Counted from the stretch's first letter, positions 41,536 through 52,971 are shown. The stretch: DNA of 64,000 bases from Nitrospira lenta (GCF_900403705.1 NZ_OUNR01000016.1:248001-312000), one strand, 5' to 3'. The notes: generated by a model not told the origin, from the sequence alone. Program-made: numbers and translations.

Positions 41536-44469
41536 CTAACGCGCAGCCATAGCAAGAGCCGCCGATACGGTCGTGCCACTCCCGTCCTTAAATCCCGCCT
41601 CTAGAATAAAGACTCGGGCCTCTTCTATCTTCCCCTGCTGCGTCAGCCATTCCCTGATCCCCTCTGCGCGACGTTGCGCCAGGAGTCGAAGCTGCCCTTC
41701 ATCGACAGCGATCGTTTGGAGTAAGCGGCCTTTCATCTCATGAACTGAAAGCGGCGGTACGTCAGGCGGACCTGCTACCGGAGGGAATTGCTTGGCATAC
41801 CAGGCTGTCGTCAGACGCGATTCATCCTCCGGTGAAAGAACAGGCGCCGGCTCTTTTCCAGCCGGCTTGCCGGTTTCTTCGAGCTTGAACCGCCGCAACC
41901 GCTCAAGGAACTGATCCTCCGCCAGCACTCGCGCATCCACATGCGTATCGGCCATGCCCGTCACATCTAGCGACAGAGCCGGCCGTTCCGTCAGCACGGT
42001 GACTAAAGTCATCAGCTTTTTCGTTTCGACCGCAGAGAGATCGCTGCGTCCGGGAGCAAATTCGATCGCCTGTAGCTCCTCCCCGCTGCCTCCAACGAGA
42101 GAGCCGATTAACGCAAAGGGCGAGGTGACGGCCTTGCCGAGCAAATTCAGCACCGTATTCAACAGCAACTTCCCATACTTAAAGTCCGGATCCTTCAGAT
42201 TGCCACGCACCGGCAAATCAATCGCAATCTGGCCTTTTCGATCTTTGAGCAATGCGACAACCAGAGGAACCGGCAACGAGGTGGCATCGGGACTCTCGGT
42301 CTTCTCTCCAAAGCCCAACTGATCGATGAGTACCTTGTTCTCCGCCTCCAACTCATGTTGAGACAGCTTGTACGCCAGATCCAGAAAGAGCTTCCCCTTC
42401 CGGATGGGATAGCCCACATACTTCCCGCTATAGGGGCCAGCCGTAGTCAGGTCGATATTGTCGAACTTCACCGAAATATCGGTGAAGGCATTCTCGCTAA
42501 GCGGATTGATCTTGCCCACAACCCGCAATGGCGCCACGCGACCGAGCTTGCCCGACAAGTCGACGTCAGCCTTCGCCACTTGCTTCGAAGACAACCCCTT
42601 CACCGTCCCTGACAATTCTTCGAGCCCCGTACGCACTGTCGGTGAAATGGAGTCATCTTGAAAGATGACCGCACCGTTGGTCAGCTTCACCGTCTTGATG
42701 GCAATGTCTGGCGCCGGTTTTGATTTACCAGGAGGCGGTTCAGGCGCTGGAGCCGACTTCACCTCAGTCTCCTTTTGGGCTTTGACAAGGTGCGCCAGAT
42801 TCATCGTTCCATCGGACTGCACCGCCAATTGAACACGGAGTTGGTCGAGACCGACTTCCGCAAGGGAGACGGTCGTCGGATCCACTGTCAGAGCGATCTG
42901 CTTCAGCAGCAGATGCTTCCAGGAGACAACCGGCAGCCCCTCTTCTCGGTTCACCAGCGCCAATGATTTCACTCCCAGGTTTCCTCGGAAGGTCATCAGC
43001 GGAGCCTTCGGATGTTCGACCGCCAGATGAAACGATCCATCAACATCCAGTGAACCGTCGTCGATTCCAACACGGGTCGCCTGTTCCAGATAGGGTTCGA
43101 ACGGCGCCAATCCCAGGTTCTTCAATGCCAGCGTAAAGTCCGCCTGAAAAGGCGACACGACCATCTGGCCATCGAGCGCGAAGGTACCAGTGTCATTGAT
43201 GGTCTGGTCGACGGTGAGCGGAATCGGACCTTTGATCGGCCAGGCCAGATCATGCGACCGTGCAGACCTCACAACAACCTTGGCCTGCATGGTAGAGGGA
43301 AGAGAACGATCCTCAAATCGAATCGTATGATTCTTGATCTGTACGTCCTTCACCGCCACCGACCAGGGCGATGATTCTTTGGCCGATTCTTTGGGCGTGG
43401 TCTTGGGAGGAGCCTTCTCGGCCACCGGCCCGCTCTCGGCCGGCGCGAAGAGCGCCTGAAGGTTCAGACTCTTATCGGGATTCAGCCAGACCCGGTCAGA
43501 TGCATCGGCAAGACCCACTGACGCAATCGACACCGTATGCTGCCGCAAATCTACCTGAATGCCGTCGATCCTAAACGAAGGAACGGAGATCACCGGATCC
43601 ACACTGCCTTTTTCAACCAAACCGACATCCGAAAGGTGCAGAGAGGCCTCTGAGACGATACAGTCCATCGGAGCCACTCCCATATCGAGCCGATACGGCA
43701 CCTTGGCATCGATCGTACCAGTGGGGATATCAAAATTGAATTGGCCCTGCACATACTGAAAAATGGTGGGGATCCTCACGCCGCTCAAAACCAGCGCACC
43801 CTCAGAACGGATCGGTTCCAAGGTGATGGTGCCTTTCCAGTCCAACACCTCCCCTTTGCCCAGTTCCGCGGAAAACGAATAGGTATTGTCTCCACCCGGC
43901 TTGGTATGGAAATTCCTCAGCACGATACCGATCGGCACAATATCAATGGCCACCGGCTTGGGCTTAGATTCGTCTCGAAACTCCACGATGCCCTGGGTAA
44001 TCTCAAATACCCCGATCTGCACGGCAGGAATCGCCCCCGGATGCTCCTGCGCCTTGGCAGGAGGCAGCTGATCATCCGGCGCACCCTGAGGAACCAAATC
44101 GAGCACATTGAGATGACCGTTCGGCGCCACCTTCGCCGCCACATACGGCATGGTCAGACGGATAGCATCAAATACATACGCCAGACGGAACAGCGAGACC
44201 GCTTGGAAATTCACGAAGAATTCCTCAAACCCGACCATAGGCGTCTGATCGCTCTCGCGAATTTCCAACCCGGTTATCCGCAAGGACAATTCAAATGGAT
44301 TGACGGCCACCTCTCTCACGGCCACCGGATGGCGGATCGTCTCGGCGACTTTCGGTACAGCGTAGGTGGTAATCAGGTACGGCAGCAGGAAAAATCCGAC
44401 AAGCGCATAGAGCAGCAGCGCGACGCCGCTACCAATCGCGAGAGGAAGAGGACGGAAGAATCTACGCAT
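41536..44469 (-). CDS. DUF748 (AsmA-like) envelope protein
   Basis: The 977-residue protein has one N-terminal membrane helix (IGSGVALLLYALVGFFLLPYLI). Long repetitive beta-strand domains follow, as in the AsmA/DUF748 superfamily of bridge-like lipid-transport proteins (IKTVKLTNGAVIFQDDSISP, VDLSGKLGRVAPLRVVGKINPLSENAF). The C-terminal ~150 residues resemble an OmpA-like or assembly domain (LSLDVTGMADTHVD, RRAEGIREWLTQQG). Such proteins sit in the inner membrane and reach into the periplasm. Its ATG is 17 bp after the CCA end of tRNA-Arg on the same strand, so it may be transcribed with the tRNAs. Confidence 0.87.
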   Translation of the reverse strand: MRRFFRPLPLAIGSGVALLLYALVGFFLLPYLITTYAVPKVAETIRHPVAVREVAVNPFELSLRITGLEIRESDQTPMVGFEEFFVNFQAVSLFRLAYVFDAIRLTMPYVAAKVAPNGHLNVLDLVPQGAPDDQLPPAKAQEHPGAIPAVQIGVFEITQGIVEFRDESKPKPVAIDIVPIGIVLRNFHTKPGGDNTYSFSAELGKGEVLDWKGTITLEPIRSEGALVLSGVRIPTIFQYVQGQFNFDIPTGTIDAKVPYRLDMGVAPMDCIVSEASLHLSDVGLVEKGSVDPVISVPSFRIDGIQVDLRQHTVSIASVGLADASDRVWLNPDKSLNLQALFAPAESGPVAEKAPPKTTPKESAKESSPWSVAVKDVQIKNHTIRFEDRSLPSTMQAKVVVRSARSHDLAWPIKGPIPLTVDQTINDTGTFALDGQMVVSPFQADFTLALKNLGLAPFEPYLEQATRVGIDDGSLDVDGSFHLAVEHPKAPLMTFRGNLGVKSLALVNREEGLPVVSWKHLLLKQIALTVDPTTVSLAEVGLDQLRVQLAVQSDGTMNLAHLVKAQKETEVKSAPAPEPPPGKSKPAPDIAIKTVKLTNGAVIFQDDSISPTVRTGLEELSGTVKGLSSKQVAKADVDLSGKLGRVAPLRVVGKINPLSENAFTDISVKFDNIDLTTAGPYSGKYVGYPIRKGKLFLDLAYKLSQHELEAENKVLIDQLGFGEKTESPDATSLPVPLVVALLKDRKGQIAIDLPVRGNLKDPDFKYGKLLLNTVLNLLGKAVTSPFALIGSLVGGSGEELQAIEFAPGRSDLSAVETKKLMTLVTVLTERPALSLDVTGMADTHVDARVLAEDQFLERLRRFKLEETGKPAGKEPAPVLSPEDESRLTTAWYAKQFPPVAGPPDVPPLSVHEMKGRLLQTIAVDEGQLRLLAQRRAEGIREWLTQQGKIEEARVFILEAGFKDGSGTTVSAALAMAAR

Positions 44470-44485
44470 GGATGGCTAACCAACG

Positions 44486-44562
44486 TGGTGCGCCCGGCTG
44501 GAATCGAACCAGCGACCTACGGCTTAGAAGGCCGTTGCTCTATCCAACTGAGCTACGGGCGC
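44486..44562 (-). tRNA. tRNA-Arg (anticodon TCT)
   Basis: The reverse strand folds as a full cloverleaf: acceptor GCGCCCG/CGGGCGC, D-loop AGTTGGAT, anticodon loop CTTCTAA (anticodon TCT) and T-loop TTCGATT. The 3' end ACCA is encoded (44489-44486). It lies between tRNA-Pro and the DUF748 gene, on the same strand as both. Confidence 0.97.
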
Positions 44563-44625
44563 AAACACTGGATGTGTTTATCCCGTCGCCAACAATGTAT
44601 GAGGCTCCGGGTCGAGCAGGCTCAA

Positions 44626-44694
<69 letters not shown>

Positions 44695-44704
<10 letters not shown>

Positions 44705-45312
44705 ACGGCACTCTCAGACTGCCGCGCACGAAGGAGTTCCTTGGCTTGAAGGAACGCCTTCGCACGATGACTGATGCGATTCTTCTGCTCAGCAGATATC
44801 TCCGCTAATGTCACGTTCAACTCCGGGACATAGAACACCGGATCATATCCAAATCCTTTTGATCCGCTGGCCTTATCCGTAATATACCCGGTTAAAACCC
44901 CCTGCGTCACTTGAACTGGCTCTCCCGGCACGGCAATGGCTGCGACCGTGATGAATCGAGCGGTCCGCCGTTCATACGGAATGCCCTCAAGCTCCTGAAC
45001 TAACTTGTGGCAATTGTCTTCATAGGTCGCGTGCTCTCCCGCATAGCGGGCAGCATAGACACCAGGTCTGCCATCCAGCGCATCCACTTCCAACCCGGTA
45101 TCGTCGGCCACGGCCGTCAACCCCGTCGCCCTTGCAATCTCACAGGCTTTCTTGATGGCATTGGCCTCACAGGTTGCACCATCTTCTTCAACTTCAGGCG
45201 CATGCGGAAAATCAGCCAGCGTGCGGATCCGAATGCCCAGATCGCCAAGCAATGCCGCCAATTCTTCGACTTTGTGCCTGTTTCTCGTCGCGAGGACGAC
45301 TTCTGAAATCAC
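44695..45312 (-). CDS. rdgB: RdgB/HAM1 non-canonical purine NTP pyrophosphatase
   Basis: The 205-residue protein shows the HAM1 signatures: VVLATRNRHKVEELAALL, VADDTGLEVDALDGRPGVYAARYAGEHAT, and KGFGYDPVFYVPELNVTLAEIS...NRISHRAKA. It hydrolyses dITP, XTP and ITP to monophosphates and so keeps deaminated purines out of DNA and RNA. It is 9 bp downstream of rph, a common pairing. Its stop codon is inside tRNA-Pro. Confidence 0.95.
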
Positions 45313-45321
45313 AGCAGCCTA

Positions 45322-46065
45322 CTAGTCTAATGATCCAATCAGTTCTTTTTGAATGGCGGTGAGACGCTGAATAGCCTGCCAGCCAAGATTCAAAAACTCG
45401 TCCATATCCTGCTTGGCAAAAGGTGTCTTTTCTGCCGTCCCTTGAACTTCGACATACCGACCGCGGCCGGTCATCACAAGATTCATATCCACTTCAGCCA
45501 TCGAGTCTTCAGTATAGGCCAAATCCACCATGACTTCCCCACCAACTTTACCAACGCTAATCGCCGCCAAATAGTCAGTCAGTGGAAGGCGCTTGATCAA
45601 ATCCTTCTTCTTCAACACGGTGAACGCGTCCGCGAGTGCAATAAACGCCCCTGTAATCGACGCGGTTCTCGTTCCTCCGTCCGCCTGGATCACGTCACAA
45701 TCGATCCAGATACTCCGTTCGCCCATTTGGGTCATATCGGTCACGGACCGCAAGGCTCGGCCGACCAACCGTTGAATCTCCAGCGTTCTCCCCCCCTGCT
45801 TTCCCTTAACGGCTTCACGGGAAGTCCGCTCATGCGTTGCACGGGGAAGCATGGAGTATTCTGCCGTGACCCATCCACTGCCTTTGCCTTTGAGAAACGG
45901 TGGCACTTTTTCTTCAATGGACGCCGTGCAAATGACCTTGGTATCCCCCATTTCAATGAGGACGGACCCTTCAGCATGCTTGGTGAAGCTTCTTGTCACT
46001 TTGACCGGCCGATGCTGGTCTTTCCGTCTGCCATCAAATCGTACTAATCCGGCTACCGCGCTCAT
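45322..46065 (-). CDS. rph: Ribonuclease PH
   Basis: The 247-residue protein matches RNase PH along its whole length: [90 protein letters not shown] and MDLAYTEDS. It trims tRNA 3' ends phosphorolytically in the cytoplasm. The two tRNA genes downstream on the same strand fit that role. Its ATG has GGGGAG upstream, and a good promoter lies at 46134-46106. Confidence 0.96.
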   Translation of the reverse strand: MSAVAGLVRFDGRRKDQHRPVKVTRSFTKHAEGSVLIEMGDTKVICTASIEEKVPPFLKGKGSGWVTAEYSMLPRATHERTSREAVKGKQGGRTLEIQRLVGRALRSVTDMTQMGERSIWIDCDVIQADGGTRTASITGAFIALADAFTVLKKKDLIKRLPLTDYLAAISVGKVGGEVMVDLAYTEDSMAEVDMNLVMTGRGRYVEVQGTAEKTPFAKQDMDEFLNLGWQAIQRLTAIQKELIGSLD

Positions 46066-46105
46066 CGCATACTCCCCTTCTCGTCTTCAATAAAGTGAGA
46101 GCGGG

Positions 46106-46134
46106 ATTATAGTGGAGCCCTGTCCAAAGCGCAA
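46106..46134 (-). promoter_or_regulatory. Sigma-70 promoter for rph-rdgB-tRNA transcript
   Basis: On the minus strand TTGCGC (46134-46129) is followed by a 17-base spacer and a perfect TATAAT (46111-46106). Transcription would start about 35 bp upstream of the rph ATG. The downstream rdgB, tRNA-Pro, tRNA-Arg and DUF748 genes may all be read from here. Confidence 0.65.
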
Positions 46135-46508
46135 ACCAGAGCTCACCCACTCTTCACGCTCAATCTCTACTCCGCGCGCTTCTTGAATTGTACGAAATAC
46201 GCCTATGCAGCAGACATATTCTGTACAGGTCGCTATTGAGTCGACCGCCTAGCCCCTCGCCACACAACGGGAAAGTCCTTCCGCCTAAAAGACACGAACG
46301 GCTTGCTGGTAAAGACATTTCATGCGACGCTCAGCCCCGATGGATCGTAGTCTTCGGAGTATTGAAACCGTCGCCTCGCCGCTGCTATTGACTGGCATAA
46401 AAGGTGCAGAAAATCGAGTAGTTCACAAAACTCTCAAGAGTCCACACAGCAAGCCGATAATGATTCTACATAACGCGCTTCACTCAACCTCGATACCGCA
46501 ATAACTCC
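46135..46508. other. Intergenic stretch without recognisable gene
   Basis: These 374 bp separate the rph promoter from the REC-HD-GYP gene. Short open frames lack codon bias and ribosome sites. I see no riboswitch, repeat or tRNA. It presumably holds the promoter of the downstream regulator, but no convincing hexamer pair stands out. Confidence 0.5.
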
Positions 46509-47648
46509 ATGCCTATTTTGTCTGATCGTGAGACCCAGCAAGCCCTCCTTGAAAACCGGAACATTCTGGTTGTCGATGATGAAGAACCGATTCGCCGCCT
46601 ACTGGGGTATATGCTCCAAACTCATGGCTATACCGTCACCCTTGCCGCCGATGCGCGTGAGGCCCGGCAGCGGATGGATGAACAGCCCTTCGCCTTAATG
46701 CTGTGCGATGTGAACATGCCCGGAGAGTCCGGCATGGATCTCGTCCGGAACCTATTCGCTGACCGCCCACATATTGCCGCCATCATGGTTACCGGCCTCG
46801 ATAGCTCGGTACTGGCGAACGCGGCGCTCGACATGGGAGCCTTCGGATATATCGTTAAACCCTTCGAATCAAACGAAGTGCTCATCGATGTCGCCAATGC
46901 CTTGCGCCGCCGCCGGCTGGAAATGGAAAACCGTTTACATCGGGATAATCTTGAAGAAATTGTCAGAACCAGAACGATGGCCTTGCAGCAGGCCCTTGAG
47001 TGGTTGGAGCGCAGCGAGAAAGAGCTTCGCCTCTCCAGGGAAGAAACGATTGAACGATTGGCTATTGCCGCCGAATTCCGTGACAGCTCTACAGCCCAGC
47101 ATATCCAACGAATGAGTCACTACTGCGAGTTACTGGCGCGTAAGCTCGGGCTGGCGCCGGACCGGGTGGATCTGATTCGCACCGCAAGCCCGATGCATGA
47201 TATCGGTAAGATCGGGACTCCGGACCACGTGCTTCTCAAACCGGGGAAATTCACTGCGGCAGAATTTGACGTCATCTCCCAGCACGCGGAAATCGGCTAC
47301 AAGATTCTCTCCGGATCTGATTCCGAACTACTGAAGGTCGCCGCAATCATCGCCTGGACACATCACGAACGCTATGACGGAACCGGCTACCCTCGCAAAT
47401 TGAAAGGCGAAGAGATTCCCATTGAAGGCCGTATCGCCTCCATCGCCGATAACTTCGATGCCTTGACCACTGCCCGGGTCTATAAGCCGGCATTCGACTT
47501 CGAGCACGCCCGCGACTTGATGATCAAAGAACGCGGCAAACACTTCGACCCCGAATTACTCGACCTCTTTCTCTCTGCCCCCGAAGACCTTCGGCGCATC
47601 CACGAACAATACACCGACAGCTCCAAGCAAGACTCCACTGCGGCCTAG
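46509..47648 (+). CDS. Response regulator with HD-GYP c-di-GMP phosphodiesterase domain
   Basis: The 379-residue protein has a receiver domain (ILVVDDEEPIRRLL, MLCDVNMPGESG, IVKPF). A linker helix follows, then an intact HD-GYP domain: SPMHDIGKIGTPDHVLLKPGKF, SQHAEIGYKIL, WTHHERYDGTGYPRKLKGEEIP and IASIADNFDALT. All metal-binding His/Asp and the GYP triad are present. It should hydrolyse c-di-GMP when phosphorylated. No kinase gene is adjacent. The gene is monocistronic; a promoter just after its stop serves the next gene. Confidence 0.93.
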   Translation: MPILSDRETQQALLENRNILVVDDEEPIRRLLGYMLQTHGYTVTLAADAREARQRMDEQPFALMLCDVNMPGESGMDLVRNLFADRPHIAAIMVTGLDSSVLANAALDMGAFGYIVKPFESNEVLIDVANALRRRRLEMENRLHRDNLEEIVRTRTMALQQALEWLERSEKELRLSREETIERLAIAAEFRDSSTAQHIQRMSHYCELLARKLGLAPDRVDLIRTASPMHDIGKIGTPDHVLLKPGKFTAAEFDVISQHAEIGYKILSGSDSELLKVAAIIAWTHHERYDGTGYPRKLKGEEIPIEGRIASIADNFDALTTARVYKPAFDFEHARDLMIKERGKHFDPELLDLFLSAPEDLRRIHEQYTDSSKQDSTAA

Positions 47649-47666
47649 CGCATTCTTCGCAATTCG

Positions 47667-47695
47667 TTGACCGGGTTTCCCCTCACCGATATACT
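47667..47695 (+). promoter_or_regulatory. Sigma-70 promoter
   Basis: TTGACC (47667-47672), a 17-base spacer and TATACT (47690-47695) form a strong match, followed by a run of seven Ts. It lies 84 bp upstream of the gene at 47779. Confidence 0.65.
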
Positions 47696-47778
47696 TTTTT
47701 TATTCCACCGGAACCACCTCGCCACGACGTTCCGAAGGCTGTCTGATACTGACATTCCTCACGAAAGGGTCGCCGACC

Positions 47779-48285
47779 ATGGCTAAGAAGACCACTGCGC
47801 TCCAGAAGCGGACTGCGAGCAGAAATTGGATTGCCTACCTCTGTGAAGCGTTGGTGACATCCGGTGTGATGCCGACTTGGGAGGCCGCCACCTATCTCAC
47901 GGAGAACCTCTTTGGAGAGAAACCCAACCCTCGACTCCTGAGTCCCTCACAGGCTCATGAGATGACCGCACAGTTTCTGCGCAGACTCTACGAGCCGATT
48001 GCCGAAGCGGCTATGCGAGACAGCCACCTTCCGGCATCAGAGAAGCTTCATGTATTCACCGATATTAGTCTGACCGGAAACTCAGCCGTTCTGGTCGTCC
48101 ATCTCTCTCAGGCCGACCACACTCAGCATCTCTTACTTCTGGACCCAGCCAAAGCGTGGGACCTCGTATTTATCGATGCGGAATCGTTCAACTCGTGGGC
48201 TGAGGCACGCTATCGATCCATCTACCACGCACTCCAAACAGCCCGTCTGAATGTATCAAACGATGTGTTGGAGACAGCCGTCTAA
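47779..48285 (+). CDS. Hypothetical cytoplasmic protein
   Basis: The 168-residue soluble protein opens with a basic N-terminus (MAKKTTALQKRTASRNW). The middle is helical; the later strands are regular (HVFTDISLTGNSAVLVVHLSQADHTQHLLLLDP). No signal peptide, membrane helix or known motif is present. It is expressed from its own promoter (47667-47695). The stop codon sits in the loop of a hairpin (48273-48293). I cannot assign a family. Confidence 0.65.
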   Translation: MAKKTTALQKRTASRNWIAYLCEALVTSGVMPTWEAATYLTENLFGEKPNPRLLSPSQAHEMTAQFLRRLYEPIAEAAMRDSHLPASEKLHVFTDISLTGNSAVLVVHLSQADHTQHLLLLDPAKAWDLVFIDAESFNSWAEARYRSIYHALQTARLNVSNDVLETAV

Positions 48286-48293
48286 CGGCTGTC
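48273..48293 (+). terminator. Hairpin spanning the stop codon
   Basis: GACAGCCG (48273-48280) pairs with CGGCTGTC (48286-48293), with the TAA stop in the 5-base loop. It lies between convergent genes. No T-tract follows, so it may act as a weak terminator or as 3'-end protection. Confidence 0.4.
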
Positions 48294-48358
48294 ACAACCA
48301 CACCGCTCACGCGTTGTGCGCGCTCCAATAGGATCGTTTGATTGAGAAACTAAAACTG

Positions 48359-51300
48359 CTAGGCCGATTCGTAGTTGAGATTCGGCGAAAGCCAGCGCTC
48401 GACCGTGCCTAGATCCATCCCTTTTCGGCGGGCATAATCTTCGGCTTGGTCTTTTCCGATCTTTCCCACGGCAAAGTATTTCGCCTCCGGATGAGCAAAA
48501 TAAAAGCCGCTGACCGCCGCAGTCGGCAGCATGGCGAAACTCTCAGTTAATGTAATACCGGCGTTCCGTTCAACCTGAAGCACGTCAAACAGGAGACGCT
48601 TCTCGGTATGATCCGGACAGGCCGGATAACCAGGCGCCGGACGGATACCACGATACCTCTCGCGAATTAGTTCTTCAGCCGACAACGTCTCTTGTTTTCC
48701 ATAGCCCCATTCATCGCGGACGCGTTTATGAAGGAATTCAGCAAAGGCCTCAGCCAGGCGATCAGCTAACGCTTTCGCCATAATCGAGTTGTAGTCGTCA
48801 TGATCTTTATCGAACCGACGACACAATTCATCCAAACCGATCCCCGCCGTCACCGCAAAAGCCCCGATATGATCTGCCCGGCCTGAGCCGTGGGGAGCCA
48901 CATAGTCGGCCAACGCAAGATTCGGCTGGCCTTGAGGCTTTTCTGATTGCTGTCTGAGCGTATGGACAGTTGTGACCTGCTGCATGCACGTCGCATCTTG
49001 ATAGAGTTCGATGTCGTCGCCCATACTTGCCGCGGCAAAGAATCCGTACACGCCCTTCGCGGTCAGCAACTTCTTCTGGATAATCTCGTCCAGCAATCGA
49101 CGCGCATCGTCATACAGTTCCTTCGCCTTCGGGCCGACCGTCGCGTCATTGAAAATGGCGGGATAACGGCCCCTCAATTCCCAGGTATGAAAGAACGGCG
49201 ACCAATCGATAAACGGCACCAGTTCACTTAAAGGCTGATCGCTGATCGTCCGCACGCCCAGGAAAGACGGTACTGGAACCTCAAGCGTTGCCCAGTCAGA
49301 GGTAAACCTGTTTGCACGTGCGTTCGCGATCGGCAACACCGGCTTGGCGCCGCGGTCTTGATGCGCCTGCCTCATCCGCTCGTAATCATCCCGCACCTGT
49401 TGCACAAACCCCGGCTTCTGGGACGGACTGATCAAGCTGCCCACTACCCCAACCGCCCGCGAGGCATCCAACACATGCACCACCGATGGCGTGTAGGAGG
49501 GAGCGATCTTCACCGCTGTGTGAGCCTTGCTGGTCGTCGCCCCGCCGATGAGCAGCGGCACGGTAAAACCTTCGCGGGTCATTTCCTTGGCGACATGCAC
49601 CATTTCATCCAGCGACGGCGTAATAAGTCCGCTCAGTCCGATCACATCGACCTTGAGCTCTTTTGCCGCCGCTAGGATCTTGTCGCAGGACACCATAACC
49701 CCGAGATCGATCACCTCATAGTTATTGCAACCCAGCACTACGCCGACGATGTTTTTCCCAATGTCGTGCACATCGCCTTTCACCGTCGCGAGCAAGATTT
49801 TCCCTTGCGCCTGATAGCCGCCGATCCGCTTCTTCTCCTCTTCCATGTACGGCATCAAATAGGCAACGGACTTCTTCATGACCCGCGCGCTCTTCACGAC
49901 TTGCGGCAGAAACATCTTGCCGGATCCGAAGAGGTCGCCGACGATGTTCATGCCGGCCATCAACGGGCCTTCGATGACAGACAACGGCTTCGGATATTTC
50001 TGGCGCGCTTCTTCCGTATCCTGATCGATGAAGTCGGTAATACCTTTGACTAGGGCGTGCGAGAGACGTTCCTCAACTGTCCCCTTGCGCCACTCATCAT
50101 CTTTGACGACCGCTTTCCCCTTCTGCTTGACCGTTTCGGCAAAGTTCACCAGCCGTTCGGTGGCATCAGGCCGCCGGTTCAGCAACACATCCTCAACCAA
50201 TTCGAGCAGGTCCTTGGGAATCTCTTCGTACACCGCCAACTGACCGGCATTCACGATCCCCATATCAAGGCCGGCCTTGATCGCATGATAGAGAAACGCC
50301 GCGTGCATCGCTTCACGAACCACATTGTTCCCGCGGAAGGAGAACGAGATATTGCTGATGCCGCCGCTGACCTTGGCGCCGGGCAAATTCTTCTTAATCC
50401 AGCGGGCGGCTTCGATGAAATCCACCGCATAGTTGTTGTGCTCTTCAATGCCGGTGGCGACGGTCAAAATATTGGGATCGAAGATGATATCAGTTGCCGG
50501 CAAACCCACCCGTTCCGTCAGAATCTTGTAGGAACGCGCGCAGATCTCCTTCTTTCGCTCCAATGTATCGGCCTGCCCCTGCTCATCGAATGCCATGACG
50601 ACGACGGCGGCCCCGTACCGGTGAACCAGTGTCGCTTGTTCGACAAATTTCTGTTCGCCTTCTTTGAGGCTGATACTGTTGACAATAGCCTTGCCTTGAA
50701 TATTTCTGAGGCCGGTTTCCAACACCTCCCACTTGGAACTGTCGACCATGATCGGCACTTTGCAAATATCCGGCTCCGAGGCGATGAGGCGGAGAAATTT
50801 CTCCATCGCCGCCTTGGAGTCCAGCATGCCTTCATCCATGTTGATATCGATGATCTGCGCGCCGCCTTCGACTTGCTGACGCGCCACAGACAGGGCGGAT
50901 TCGTAGTCACCGGCCAGGATCAGCTTCGAGAAGGCCGGCGAGCCGGTCACGTTGGTCCGTTCACCAATATTGACGAAGTTCGAATCGGGACGAAGAGTGA
51001 CCGCTTCAAGCCCGCTCAAACGCGTGTAGGGTTCGACCGTTGGAATTGCCCGGGGCTCTACGCCGCGCACGGCTTCAGCGATCTTCTTGATATGGTCCGG
51101 AGTCGTCCCGCAACAGCCACCCACAATATTGAGCCAGCCGTTCTGCGCCCACTCGCGCAATTGCGGCGCGAGCGTCTCGGGCGTTTCCGGAAATCCCGTA
51201 GGCAGCAACGGATTGGGCAATCCGGCATTCGGATGGGAACTGATATAGATCGGCGCGATCTGGGACAACTCTTCGATCAACGGCCGCATTTCCTTCGGCC

Positions 51301-52054
51301 CCAACGCACAGTTCATCCCGACGCTCAGAAGCGGCACATGCGAAATCGAATTCCAGAACGCTTCAACCGTTTGCCCCGTCACGCCACGATTGCTGCCGGC
51401 TTGAATAAATGTCACCGAGGCCATGACCGGCACCGGCCGCCCGCCGTCCTCAAAAATCTGTTGGATGGCAAAGAACGCGGCCTTGGCGTTGAGTGTGTCG
51501 AAGATCGTTTCTACGAGCAGGAGATCGGCTCCGCCATCAAGCAGCCCTCGCACCTGCTCACTGTAGGCCGCCACAAGTTCTTCGTAGGTCGTCCCCCGCG
51601 CGGCTGAGTTATTGACGTCCGTCGAGATCGACGACGTTTTTGTCGTCGGCCCAATGGCCCCGGCCACGAAACATTGCCGGCCCGGTTGAGCCGCTTGCGC
51701 GGTGAGCACCGCCCGCTTGGCACATTCCGCTCCGGCTTTTGACAGCTCGTAGCCCAGCGTCTCCAGGTGATAGTCGGCCAGCGAGATCGACTGCGAATTG
51801 AAGGTATTCGTTTCGACAATGTCGGCTCCGGCATCGAGATACTGTCGATGGATGTCCTCGATAATGGCCGGCTGCGTAATATTCAAGAGATCATTGTGCC
51901 CCTTGAGGTCCTGCTTCCAGTCTTTAAAGCGCTCGCCGCGAAAGGCCGCCTCGTCCAGCTTCCGTTGCTGGATCATGGTTCCCATCGCCCCATCGAGGAT
52001 CAGGATTCGGTTCTTGAGAAGTTGCTCGATCGATGTCTGTATGGATTGACCCAC
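48359..52054 (-). CDS. metH: Cobalamin-dependent methionine synthase MetH
   Basis: From GTG 52054 the 1231-residue protein has all MetH modules. The homocysteine domain has [10 protein letters not shown] and zinc cysteines in GMNCALGP and [11 protein letters not shown]. The methyltetrahydrofolate domain ([23 protein letters not shown]), a cap, the B12 domain with [11 protein letters not shown] (DxHxxG) and the AdoMet reactivation domain ([15 protein letters not shown]) follow. It methylates homocysteine with methyl-THF. GGGAG precedes the GTG. A longer frame to 52171 lacks family similarity and would overlap the divergent gene's leader. No cobalamin riboswitch is visible upstream. Confidence 0.96.
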   Translation of the reverse strand: MGQSIQTSIEQLLKNRILILDGAMGTMIQQRKLDEAAFRGERFKDWKQDLKGHNDLLNITQPAIIEDIHRQYLDAGADIVETNTFNSQSISLADYHLETLGYELSKAGAECAKRAVLTAQAAQPGRQCFVAGAIGPTTKTSSISTDVNNSAARGTTYEELVAAYSEQVRGLLDGGADLLLVETIFDTLNAKAAFFAIQQIFEDGGRPVPVMASVTFIQAGSNRGVTGQTVEAFWNSISHVPLLSVGMNCALGPKEMRPLIEELSQIAPIYISSHPNAGLPNPLLPTGFPETPETLAPQLREWAQNGWLNIVGGCCGTTPDHIKKIAEAVRGVEPRAIPTVEPYTRLSGLEAVTLRPDSNFVNIGERTNVTGSPAFSKLILAGDYESALSVARQQVEGGAQIIDINMDEGMLDSKAAMEKFLRLIASEPDICKVPIMVDSSKWEVLETGLRNIQGKAIVNSISLKEGEQKFVEQATLVHRYGAAVVVMAFDEQGQADTLERKKEICARSYKILTERVGLPATDIIFDPNILTVATGIEEHNNYAVDFIEAARWIKKNLPGAKVSGGISNISFSFRGNNVVREAMHAAFLYHAIKAGLDMGIVNAGQLAVYEEIPKDLLELVEDVLLNRRPDATERLVNFAETVKQKGKAVVKDDEWRKGTVEERLSHALVKGITDFIDQDTEEARQKYPKPLSVIEGPLMAGMNIVGDLFGSGKMFLPQVVKSARVMKKSVAYLMPYMEEEKKRIGGYQAQGKILLATVKGDVHDIGKNIVGVVLGCNNYEVIDLGVMVSCDKILAAAKELKVDVIGLSGLITPSLDEMVHVAKEMTREGFTVPLLIGGATTSKAHTAVKIAPSYTPSVVHVLDASRAVGVVGSLISPSQKPGFVQQVRDDYERMRQAHQDRGAKPVLPIANARANRFTSDWATLEVPVPSFLGVRTISDQPLSELVPFIDWSPFFHTWELRGRYPAIFNDATVGPKAKELYDDARRLLDEIIQKKLLTAKGVYGFFAAASMGDDIELYQDATCMQQVTTVHTLRQQSEKPQGQPNLALADYVAPHGSGRADHIGAFAVTAGIGLDELCRRFDKDHDDYNSIMAKALADRLAEAFAEFLHKRVRDEWGYGKQETLSAEELIRERYRGIRPAPGYPACPDHTEKRLLFDVLQVERNAGITLTESFAMLPTAAVSGFYFAHPEAKYFAVGKIGKDQAEDYARRKGMDLGTVERWLSPNLNYESA

Positions 52055-52182
52055 TGGTGAATATCTCCCATAACAAATCTTATAAGAATGCCATGATACT
52101 GGAAGGGTTTCAGACCGGCAAGGCAGGCTGCTTTCTTGACAGACCTTCAGCCCTGTCGATACGATGCTCACGCGTACGGAGG

Positions 52183-52971
52183 ATGCCCTTGCCGACTCGA
52201 CGATCCAGGTACCGCCTCGCGTGGGTGCTCCTCCTAGGCACTCTGCTGTGTCCTCCTCAGAGCCTTTCGGCTACGCCGTATTTCGAAGACGGCTTCCTCG
52301 GCCTCACACAAAAAGAACTTCACGAACGGCTGGGGATGCCCCAGGCGGTGCGGGACAGGAAGTCGGCGCTCCGGGTCTTCACCTACTACCCCATCACCGA
52401 CTGGCAGAAATACTTCAGCAAACTTGTCTCACCGGAAAACGGCGAGGATGTGTATACCTTCACCAGAAACGGCATCGACATACGGTACTCCTTCGCCTAT
52501 GCCGTCGATCCCAACGATACGAGCGACACTCGCCCCCTGTATGTGCGGCTGGTGGATATTGAATTCACGCCACCCGTTCCCATTGCCCAAGTTCCCTCGC
52601 TCGTTCCCGAATTCAGCCCCTCCAGAGACTCCCACGCGCCGGCTTTTCGTTCGAATATCTGGATACTACTATTTAAAGGCTCCCCGTCGGACGCCGCAAG
52701 ATTCTTGATTAAGGAGAAAGGGAAAGAGCAACTGGACTGGACACTGACGTATCAGCTGTTTTCGCTACAAGGATTGCCTGATCGCTTCACGACGTTGGCG
52801 ACGATCGACCGGATGGAAATCAGCACGCAAAGCCTCCAGTTGGTCACACAGCGCCAGCGTCACACCCATGAGGCCATCGTGAATCCCTACTCGCCTGAAT
52901 TTGCGGAACGGGTTATTCCTTCACCTGCGGCGCAACCCAAAAAAATTCCGGTGCCTCAATACGCTGAATAG
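52183..52971 (+). CDS. Exported protein with lipoprotein-SmpA-like N-terminal region, unknown function
   Basis: The product (262 residues) has a signal peptide ([22 protein letters not shown]) and then [38 protein letters not shown], which resembles the BamE/SmpA-type L(T).(E)L...(G).P module. The rest is unrecognised, with Pro-rich segments. ATG 52183 sits directly against GGAGG; the in-frame TTG at 52189 is at a better distance and may be the true start. The gene is divergent from metH and convergent with the DUF4124 gene. Confidence 0.7.
   Translation: MPLPTRRSRYRLAWVLLLGTLLCPPQSLSATPYFEDGFLGLTQKELHERLGMPQAVRDRKSALRVFTYYPITDWQKYFSKLVSPENGEDVYTFTRNGIDIRYSFAYAVDPNDTSDTRPLYVRLVDIEFTPPVPIAQVPSLVPEFSPSRDSHAPAFRSNIWILLFKGSPSDAARFLIKEKGKEQLDWTLTYQLFSLQGLPDRFTTLATIDRMEISTQSLQLVTQRQRHTHEAIVNPYSPEFAERVIPSPAAQPKKIPVPQYAE

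Noticed and set aside
50057-51607. 516-codon plus-strand frame opposite metH
   Set aside because: It is an antisense shadow of a clear MetH coding region with Arg/Asp/His-rich composition and no recognisable motif.
48359-52171. MetH starting at 52171
   Set aside because: The extra 39 residues are not MetH-like, and a GTG with a ribosome site at 52054 gives the normal family length.
52055-52182. Cobalamin or SAM riboswitch upstream of metH
   Set aside because: The divergent gap is about 130 bp and contains no B12-box or SAM-aptamer core sequence.
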